Below are positions 34,593 to 39,809 of a DNA stretch of 39,809 bases, in pieces. A model generated the notes under the pieces. The model was not told the origin of the DNA and did no database searches. It saw only the letters and a list, made by a program, of their open reading frames with translations. The translations under genes and the position numbers were made by a program. Numbering within the stretch: position 1 is the first letter of the stretch; every line of letters starts with the position of its first letter. The stretch comes from Rhodospirillales bacterium (GTDB lineage Bacteria; Pseudomonadota; Alphaproteobacteria; Rhodospirillales; Casp-alpha2), in NCBI GenBank assembly GCA_013203955.1, contig JABMOY010000141.1, forward strand, positions 1-39,809, written 5' to 3'.

Positions 34593-35393
34593 TCATTTAC
34601 TGAACAGCTTCTTCAGCCCGCTGCCGGCATCACCTAAACCCTTTTCCAGGACCTTGCCGGCGTCGGAAGCCCCTTCCTGCACCGCCTTGGCGGCATCTTT
34701 GGCGCCTTTGGTTGCACCTTCCATCATCTTGTCCAGGTTGAGCGCACCGACGGCGGAGCCCGCCCCCTTGGTCATGGAGCTAATGATTTTGTTGGCGACT
34801 TCGGCGGGGCTGGCGCCCTTTTTCTTCTTGCCGATATCCTTCAGGTGGACGTTCGGCAGCGGCGTCGATAAGGATTTCCCCTGTAGAAAGGCGGCGCTGA
34901 CATTGATCTGCCCGCCTCGGATGTAGAGGTTTTCAATCACCAGTTTGGGGCCTTCGCTTTCGGCCTTCGATCCACCGCCGGAAGAAAATTTCTTGGCATA
35001 AGCGTCGACGTTTTTCTTAATGGCGTCGATGTTAGAGCCGCCACTCCCGACTTCGTAGGTCACTTGCGGTTTGGAAATGGTGATTTCCTTGATGACGATG
35101 GGGTCCTTGCCGATGGACCCGGTATCCAGGGTCACCGAGATGCTGCCCAATTCGAAGGAACTGGGCGTCTTGAAGCCCTTGGGGTTGCCCACCGTCAGGC
35201 CGCTGAGGGAACCGGATCCGGATTGAAGTGAAATTTCCACTTTGCTCAGGCTGACCCGCGCCAGCGTCGCTTCGCCGCCGACCCGTTCGACGGCCTCCTT
35301 GATCAGGGAGTCGAGGTTGGAGAGCAAGAAAAAGGCGACCCCGGCGATAACGGCGACAACGCCGAGCCCGCCAAAAATAAGACCACGTTTCAT
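34593..35393 (-). CDS. AsmA-like single-span envelope protein
   Basis: Predicted inner-membrane-anchored periplasmic protein of 266 residues, resembling short AsmA-like proteins. One transmembrane helix (about 4-25) is followed by a beta-rich part (VSLSKVEISLQSGSGSLSGLTVGNPKGF, then IVIKEITISKPQVTYE) and an IENLYIRGGQINVSA segment. The last 60 residues are Gly/Ala/Lys-rich heptad-like helix (GAKDAAKAVQEGASDAGKVL). The ATG at 35391-35393 is preferred: GGAAGAAA lies just before it, and an in-frame ATG six codons earlier has no better signal. AsmA relatives are linked to lipid movement toward the outer membrane. Confidence 0.7.
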   Translation of the reverse strand: MKRGLIFGGLGVVAVIAGVAFFLLSNLDSLIKEAVERVGGEATLARVSLSKVEISLQSGSGSLSGLTVGNPKGFKTPSSFELGSISVTLDTGSIGKDPIVIKEITISKPQVTYEVGSGGSNIDAIKKNVDAYAKKFSSGGGSKAESEGPKLVIENLYIRGGQINVSAAFLQGKSLSTPLPNVHLKDIGKKKKGASPAEVANKIISSMTKGAGSAVGALNLDKMMEGATKGAKDAAKAVQEGASDAGKVLEKGLGDAGSGLKKLFSK

Positions 35394-35509
35394 TTTATTT
35401 CTTCCTTCCATTCTTTCGTTCAGGATCGTTTAACAGGGGAGATCACGCCCAATCAACACCAATCGCCCGGCGCTGTCCAGGGCGTGAAAGACAGAGTGAA
35501 AAGGAGACG

Positions 35510-35824
35510 TTACGGCCTCGGTGCCAGCCGGCCCCCGGTTGCCTTCCAGCCCTCGATGCCGCCTTCCAGATAGCGCGCCTCGATGCCGAGATCGCGAAGG
35601 GCCGCCGCCGCGCCCTGGCTGACTTCATGGCCGTGGACGCAGTAGCAGATAACAGGGCCACCGTTGGCCAATTTGGGGCCCCATTCTTCGAACATCCCCG
35701 GGTCGCGCCAAGTCGCCCCGGGGATGACGACGGTGTCTTCGTCATAGGCCGGCTTCTTGCGGACATCGAGAATGGTGATGTCGCTCAGGTCAGCCAGTTC
35801 CTTAGGCGTAATGGATGTTTGCAT
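35510..35824 (-). CDS. Single-domain rhodanese (ChrE-like)
   Basis: Small sulfurtransferase-type protein of 104 residues, one rhodanese domain. It opens with ITPKELADLSDITILDVRKKPAYDE. The active-site loop is CVHGHEVS with the catalytic cysteine at Cys62, and it ends ARYLEGGIEGWKATGG. It lies 18 bases after chrA on the same strand. Rhodaneses named ChrE occur in chromate-resistance operons, so a role with ChrA is plausible, but the family also has many unrelated sulfur-transfer members. Confidence 0.85.
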   Translation of the reverse strand: MQTSITPKELADLSDITILDVRKKPAYDEDTVVIPGATWRDPGMFEEWGPKLANGGPVICYCVHGHEVSQGAAAALRDLGIEARYLEGGIEGWKATGGRLAPRP

Positions 35825-35842
35825 GATGCGGTTTCCCTTTAC

Positions 35843-37144
35843 TCAAAATACAAGGACTCGGGCGAGCCCAAAAACGGCGCCGATGACGACCAGCCATGGC
35901 ACCGAGATCCGCCCCGACGCCAGCAATCCGAACGCCACGGCGCCGGCGGCGACGGCTGTCCAGTCGACGGCGCCGCCGGGAATAAGCACGGCCTGCCCTA
36001 AGAACACGGTCAGATTAAGAATGACGCCGACGACGGCTGCAGTGATCGCCTCGAGCGCGTTTTTCGCCCAAGCCAAGGTCTGAAGGCGCTCGACGAATGG
36101 TGCGCCGGCGATGATGAACAGAAACGACGGTAGGAAGGTGACATAGGTCGTCAAAAGCGCCGCGATAAACCCGGCGGCTTGCGGTGATAATCCCTCAGCA
36201 CTTCCGTTCCAGCCTCCGAAATAACCGACATACGTGGTCACCAGGATCAGCGGTCCCGGTGTCGTTTCCGCCAGCGCCAGGCCGTTAATCATCTCACCCG
36301 GCGTCATCCAGCCATAAACGTTAACACCGGCATCGGCGATATAGGGCAGCACCGCATAGGCGCCGCCGAAGGTGACGAATGCGGCGGTGGTAAACAACCG
36401 CGCCACGTCGGCGAAGGGCTGGGACCCCAATAATAGGACGACGGCGATGACCGGAAGCGCCCACAGGACTGCGAATACAACGATGATTTTGGCCAATCGC
36501 CTTAACTCACCGCCGGCGCTCCGCGTCTTGGTGGTTGCTTCGGGAACCCAGTCATGACCGTGGCCGCCGGTGGAAAACCGGATCGACGGAATCCGGGCGG
36601 CAGCGATACCGATAACACCGGCGCCGAGGACAACGGCGGGGAACGGAACGCCCAGAAAATAAAGGGCAACGAAGGCGGCGACCGCCATGATGACCCCGGC
36701 CATGGTGTTGCATGTGCGCCGCCCGATCCGCCACAGCGCCTGCAGGACTATGGCCATCACCACCGGTTTGATGCCGAGGAAGGCCGCCTTGATCAGTGTG
36801 TTATCGCCATGCGCCGCCGCCATCCAGGCCAGAAACACGATCAGGAAAACGCCGGGGACAACAAAGGCGGTGCCGGCGACAATGGCGCCTTTGACGCCGT
36901 GCAACCGCCAACCGATGTAAGCGGCGAGCTGCTGGGCCTCAGGCCCCGGCAACAACATGCAGTAATTGAGCCCGCGCAGGAACGCGCCCTGATCGATCCA
37001 GCGCCGCTTATCGACGCATTCGGTTTGCATGATGGCGATCTGGCCGGCCGGTCCGCCGAAACTGATAAAGCCGAGTTTAATCCAGAACCGTGCGGCGTCT
37101 GCAAAAGATACGTGTTGCTGTTTGGAATTATTTTCTTCGCCCAC
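35843..37144 (-). CDS. chrA: Chromate transporter ChrA
   Basis: Inner-membrane efflux protein of the CHR family, which lowers cellular chromate. It has 433 residues in the two-domain long form. The N-terminal half has FISFGGPAGQIAIM and LLPGPEAQQLAAYIGWRLHG. The C-terminal half repeats the pattern with AAFVTFGGAYAVLPY and ETTPGPLILVTTYVGY. About ten to twelve transmembrane helices, with a hydrophilic linker near residues 190-215. It precedes the rhodanese gene. Some CHR-family members may move other anions, such as sulfate. Confidence 0.9.
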   Translation of the reverse strand: MGEENNSKQQHVSFADAARFWIKLGFISFGGPAGQIAIMQTECVDKRRWIDQGAFLRGLNYCMLLPGPEAQQLAAYIGWRLHGVKGAIVAGTAFVVPGVFLIVFLAWMAAAHGDNTLIKAAFLGIKPVVMAIVLQALWRIGRRTCNTMAGVIMAVAAFVALYFLGVPFPAVVLGAGVIGIAAARIPSIRFSTGGHGHDWVPEATTKTRSAGGELRRLAKIIVVFAVLWALPVIAVVLLLGSQPFADVARLFTTAAFVTFGGAYAVLPYIADAGVNVYGWMTPGEMINGLALAETTPGPLILVTTYVGYFGGWNGSAEGLSPQAAGFIAALLTTYVTFLPSFLFIIAGAPFVERLQTLAWAKNALEAITAAVVGVILNLTVFLGQAVLIPGGAVDWTAVAAGAVAFGLLASGRISVPWLVVIGAVFGLARVLVF

Positions 37145-37310
37145 GTCTACCCCTCCTTTCCACGGCCCGTCGGGGGCCGGTGAATAAAAGGGCAGAACTT
37201 GGACGGCGTTTTCACGTGGCCGCCTTGGCGTTGCCGGGCGTCTGCCACGGGCCCGACAGGAAAATCATACAAAAAAACATGGCGCGTGGGCAAGTGAAAT
37301 GCCGACACGC

Positions 37311-38096
37311 TTATGCAGCGGGCGGGGGTTGTTCGCGGCTAAAGACCCAGGTCGCGTCGTCGGATAAATTCGGCTGGAAAGCATAACCGCCGTCGGTAAA
37401 AGATTTCAATTTTTCCGGCGCCTCGATCCGGTTCTTGATGATGTAGCGCGCCATGGCGCCGCGCGCCCGCTTGGCGAACATGCCTAAAACCTTAGCGACG
37501 CCGTCTTTGACTTCCTTGAAGACCGGCGTAATCACCGCCCCCGTCAAGCCGTCTACGTGGACCGCCTTGAAATATTCGTTTGAGGCCAGGTTGATGACAC
37601 TGGGATCGGTTTGCTTGGCTATGCCCTGGTTAATCGCATCCGTTAAGCGGCCATCCCAGAACCCGTATAGGTTCTCGCCCCGTGGCGGCTGGAATTTGGC
37701 CCCCATTTCCAGCCGATAGGGTTGAATCAGGTCAAGCGGCCTCAGCAACCCGTACAAGCCGGACAGAATGCGCAGGTGATCCTGGGCGAAATCCATGTCT
37801 TTTTTGTTCAAGGTCTTGGCGTCGAGCCCGATGTAGGTGTCGCCGTTGAACACATGCGCCGCCTGCTTGGCGTTGGCCAGCGTGAAGGGCGTGGAGAAGG
37901 CTTTGAAGCGCTCAAAGTTAAGGTCCGCCAACTTGTCCGAAAGTTTCATGGTTTGGGCCAAGTCGCGTCGGGTGAGGCGGCGCGCACTCGCCACCAGGAT
38001 TTCCGTTTCGTCCAGAAATTCCGGTTGGGTGAATTTGTCCGATTGCGGTTCTGTTTCGAAATCCAGCTTCTTGGCGGGGGAGATTACGGTAAGCAT
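37311..38096 (-). CDS. yaaA: YaaA family peroxide-stress protein
   Basis: DUF328/UPF0246 protein that limits DNA and protein damage during peroxide stress by lowering free iron. It has 261 residues from the chosen start. Hallmarks are MLTVISPAKKLDFE at the N-terminus, FNGDTYIGLDA, ILSGLYGLLRPLDLIQPYRLEMG, and VINLASNEYFKAV. The frame is open to an ATG at 38162, but the extra 22 residues are not family-like, so the inner ATG (38094-38096) is preferred. It is divergent from the ArsC-like gene. A gap of 166 bases to chrA holds nothing recognisable. Confidence 0.9.
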   Translation of the reverse strand: MLTVISPAKKLDFETEPQSDKFTQPEFLDETEILVASARRLTRRDLAQTMKLSDKLADLNFERFKAFSTPFTLANAKQAAHVFNGDTYIGLDAKTLNKKDMDFAQDHLRILSGLYGLLRPLDLIQPYRLEMGAKFQPPRGENLYGFWDGRLTDAINQGIAKQTDPSVINLASNEYFKAVHVDGLTGAVITPVFKEVKDGVAKVLGMFAKRARGAMARYIIKNRIEAPEKLKSFTDGGYAFQPNLSDDATWVFSREQPPPAA

Positions 38097-38180
38097 TTTG
38101 TTAGGGGTCCGTCTTGATGAAGGGGCTGCATGTCTCTTAAAAATAGATACTAATGTGTCCATCTAAAAGGGGTTTTAGCG

Positions 38181-38528
38181 ATGATTGCCGTCTATGGCCT
38201 GAAAAACTGCGATACCTGCCGCAAGGCCCTAAAATGGCTGGCTGGGAAAAACCTCGAACATCGTTTCCATGATTTCCGAAAACATGGGATCGACGCCAAG
38301 GCCATTGAAAAGTGGGCTGACGCCGTCGGCTGGGAAACGCTGTTAAACAAACGCGGCACCACCTGGCGCGGGCTGGCCGACAGCGAAAAGGACGGGGTAG
38401 GCCCATCAAACGCGGCGGCCCTAATGGCGGCGCATCCGGCATTGATCAAGCGCCCGGTGTTCGAAGTCTCGGGCCGCATCATCGTCGGTTTCAAGGATGA
38501 ACAGAAAAATCTTCTAAGCGGCGGCTAG
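38181..38528 (+). CDS. ArsC/Spx-like reductase family protein (YffB type)
   Basis: Small thioredoxin-fold protein of 115 residues. The redox motif is CDTC, Cys10 and Cys13, in VYGLKNCDTCRKALKWL. The later part has LLNKRGTTWRGL and IKRPVFEVSGRIIVGF, the usual ArsC-family Arg-Pro region. Because the family includes arsenate reductases, Spx regulators and uncharacterised YffB-like proteins, an arsenate role should not be assumed: no arsenic resistance genes are nearby. AAGGGG lies ahead of the ATG. It is divergent from yaaA, another oxidative-stress gene. Confidence 0.85.
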   Translation: MIAVYGLKNCDTCRKALKWLAGKNLEHRFHDFRKHGIDAKAIEKWADAVGWETLLNKRGTTWRGLADSEKDGVGPSNAAALMAAHPALIKRPVFEVSGRIIVGFKDEQKNLLSGG

Positions 38529-38552
38529 GCAGCGACAATCCTTCCATCCTTC

Positions 38553-38600
38553 CCCGTCATTCCCGCTTTCCCCGTCATTCCCGCTTTCGCGGGAATGACG
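38553..38600. repeat. Tandem 18-base repeat ending in a perfect palindrome
   Basis: CCCGTCATTCCCGCTTTC occurs twice in tandem (38553-38570 and 38571-38588). The second copy continues into a perfect 12-base hairpin, CGTCATTCCCGC (38573-38584) and GCGGGAATGACG (38589-38600), with a four-base loop. The sequence resembles dispersed GTCATTCCCGC-type palindromes found in many bacterial genomes. It lies just after the ArsC-like gene and may also act as its terminator, although no T run follows. Confidence 0.75.
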
Positions 38601-38615
38601 TAAAAGGCGGCCAGC

Positions 38616-38729
38616 TCACCCGAAAAACCAGAACAATCCCCAAACCACTCCCGCCAGCAAGGCAACGAAGCCAATCACCGCGGCGCTCACGACAACGGTC
38701 GCCCCCGTGATATCTTCGCCCTCTCTCAA
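38616..38729 (-). CDS. Possible 37-residue single-helix membrane protein
   Basis: Short frame from TTG (38727-38729) to TGA (38616-38618). A GAGGGAGAG ribosome binding site sits six bases before the TTG, which is strong support for so small a frame. The peptide has a charged head (REGED) and then one hydrophobic helix, VVVSAAVIGFVALLAGVVW, ending in aromatic residues (WGLFWFFG). It lies 65 bases downstream of the flavoprotein gene on the same strand and could be cotranscribed. I do not recognise a family; membrane-protein accessory roles are common for such peptides. Chance is the alternative. Confidence 0.5.
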   Translation of the reverse strand: MREGEDITGATVVVSAAVIGFVALLAGVVWGLFWFFG

Positions 38730-38794
38730 GCTTTTCTCTCCCTCAAGTTGCCTTGAATGCGCCCGGCCTTTGAAAATGGGTGCCGTTTATGGGC

Positions 38795-39809
38795 TTACAA
38801 TACTTTTCCCGGGTTCATGATGCCCTTGGGGTCGATGGCGTTTTTGATGGACCTCATCAAATCCAGTTCGGTTTCAGACTTGTAACGCACGAGGTCGTCT
38901 CTCTTTAGCGTGCCGATGCCGTGCTCGGCGCTGAAACTGCCGCCAAGATCGTTGACCAAATCGTGGACCAGCCGGTTAAAGCGTTCCCATTCGGCCAGGA
39001 AGGCTTGTCCATCCATGCCGACGGGCTGGCTCAAATTAAAGTGGATGTTGCCGTCGCCCAGGTGGCCGAAGGCGCAGACACGTATTCCAGCCATTTTATT
39101 TTCGACCAGCTTGCAAGCCTTGGATAGGAATTCCGGCACCTTGGACACCGGCACCGATACATCGTGTTTTATGCTGGCCCCGGCCAGGGGCTGAGCCTCT
39201 GGGATGGCTTCGCGGAGTCGCCACAACGCTTGCGCCTGGGCGTCGCTGGCGGCGATGACGGCGTCTTCGATGACGCCTTCTTCCAGGGCCGCGCCCAACA
39301 CGTCTTCCATAACGTCCGCACCGACGCCGGAAAGCTCGATCAAGACGTAGCAGCCATGGGGGCCGGGGGGGCCGGTAAAAGGATCGGAAACGCCCTCGAC
39401 ATGGGCGCAGGCCAGCTCGACGCTTTGGCGGTTGATGTATTCAAACGCCGTCAGTGCATCGCCGGCTTTCCCTTGGGCAAGTTGGAACAGCGCCAGGGCC
39501 TGCTCCGCCCCGGCCATCGCGGCTACTGCGGTCTGGCGTTGATGGGGCAGGGGAAACAACTTCAAGACGGCGGCGGTAATCACCCCCAGCGTTCCCTCGG
39601 CGCCGATGAATAGATTTTTCAAATCATATCCGGTGTTGTCCTTGCGCAAGCCCCGAAGTCCGTCCCAGATCTGCCCGTCGGGCAACACGACCTCCACGCC
39701 TAAGGTCAGGTCGCGGGCATTGCCATAGCGCAGGACTTGGCCCCCGCCGGCAGTGGGCGAAAGATTGCCGCCGATCTGACACCTGCCCTCGGCGCCCAGG
39801 CTTAAGGGA
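38795..39809 (-). CDS. FAD-linked D-2-hydroxyacid dehydrogenase (GlcD/D2HGDH-like), 5' end beyond window
   Basis: Flavoprotein of the vanillyl-alcohol-oxidase fold that oxidises D-2-hydroxy acids such as D-lactate or D-2-hydroxyglutarate. The visible 338 residues begin inside the FAD domain (CQIGGNLSPTAGGG, then GYDLKNLFIGAEGTLGVIT). The C-terminal catalytic domain has FGHLGDGNIHFNLSQP, with metal-site histidines, and SAEHGIGTLKRDDL, and ends IDPKGIMNPGKVL. The frame stays open to the window edge, so the N-terminus is missing. Exact substrate is uncertain; the layout best fits the D-2-hydroxyglutarate/D-lactate group. Confidence 0.88.
   Translation of the reverse strand, partial: PLSLGAEGRCQIGGNLSPTAGGGQVLRYGNARDLTLGVEVVLPDGQIWDGLRGLRKDNTGYDLKNLFIGAEGTLGVITAAVLKLFPLPHQRQTAVAAMAGAEQALALFQLAQGKAGDALTAFEYINRQSVELACAHVEGVSDPFTGPPGPHGCYVLIELSGVGADVMEDVLGAALEEGVIEDAVIAASDAQAQALWRLREAIPEAQPLAGASIKHDVSVPVSKVPEFLSKACKLVENKMAGIRVCAFGHLGDGNIHFNLSQPVGMDGQAFLAEWERFNRLVHDLVNDLGGSFSAEHGIGTLKRDDLVRYKSETELDLMRSIKNAIDPKGIMNPGKVL

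Noticed and set aside
33335-34603. Long open frame (about 420 codons) antisense to the acyl-CoA dehydrogenase gene
   Set aside because: Its translation has no recognisable motif and mirrors the codon pattern of the clearly real dehydrogenase. Long antisense frames are expected at this GC content.
35443-35487. Inverted repeat TCACGCCC/GGGCGTGA downstream of the rhodanese gene
   Set aside because: Eight-base arms with a loop of nearly 30 bases and no T run give only weak support for a terminator.
38181-38528. Arsenic resistance locus
   Set aside because: The ArsC-like protein belongs to a broad CxxC family and no arsB, arsR or acr3-type gene is nearby, so an arsenate function is not supported.
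38553-38600. CRISPR array
   Set aside because: Only two tandem 18-base copies with no spacers between them and no cas genes; it is a palindromic repeat instead.

Overview
The window is a dense, roughly 40-kb piece of an alphaproteobacterial chromosome. The best guess is a Rhodospirillales-like lineage, from gene order and protein character; no 16S gene or other taxonomic marker is present. The typical alphaproteobacterial blocks are purF-cvpA-radA, dnaB-alr-mlaE-mlaF, rpsF-rpsR-DUF2232-rplI, fabD-fabG-acpP-fabF-mltG, yicC-gmk and lptF-lptG-lptD-surA-pdxA-rsmA. There are no tRNA or rRNA genes, no insertion sequence, no phage genes and no CRISPR array. No gene-free stretch exceeds about 300 bases.

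Layout. Positions 1-2.6 kb (minus): start of purF, then cvpA and radA, overlapping each other. 2.8-7.9 kb: an accessory block with a TPR/2OG-Fe(II) oxygenase fusion, a hemerythrin C-terminal remnant, an EnvZ/OmpR-type two-component system, and a divergent Met/Gly-rich exported protein behind a GTTAC-type inverted repeat. 7.9-12.2 kb (minus): dnaB, alr, mlaE, mlaF. 12.3-13.5 kb: cyclopropane fatty acid synthase. 13.7-16.3 kb (minus): ribosomal operon rpsF-rpsR-DUF2232-rplI, with a promoter and a strong terminator. 16.5-21 kb (plus): fatty acid synthesis genes and mltG. 21-23.4 kb: a short-chain dehydrogenase, then yicC-gmk. 23.4-35.4 kb (minus): a long cell-envelope run of AsmA-like protein, acyl-CoA dehydrogenase, SGNH hydrolase, lptF, lptG, lptD, surA, pdxA, rsmA. 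35.5-38.5 kb: chromate transporter with a rhodanese, yaaA, and a divergent ArsC/Spx-like protein. 38.5-39.8 kb: a short palindromic repeat, a tiny one-helix membrane ORF, and the 3' part of a D-2-hydroxyacid dehydrogenase-type flavoprotein.

Much of the window serves envelope construction: fatty acid supply (fab genes), cyclopropanation (cfa), glycan chain termination (mltG), D-alanine supply (alr), lipid transport (mlaEF), and LPS export and outer-membrane assembly (lptDFG, surA).

The most interesting non-routine items are three. (1) A putative metal-responsive module in which both the sensor's periplasmic domain and the divergent exported protein are Met/His-rich. (2) Three near-identical KPLGTLWYPG motifs in a proline-rich N-terminal extension of LptD. 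(3) The TPR-oxygenase fusion followed in frame by a hemerythrin fragment. No single region can be declared a new defence or mobile system from sequence alone.
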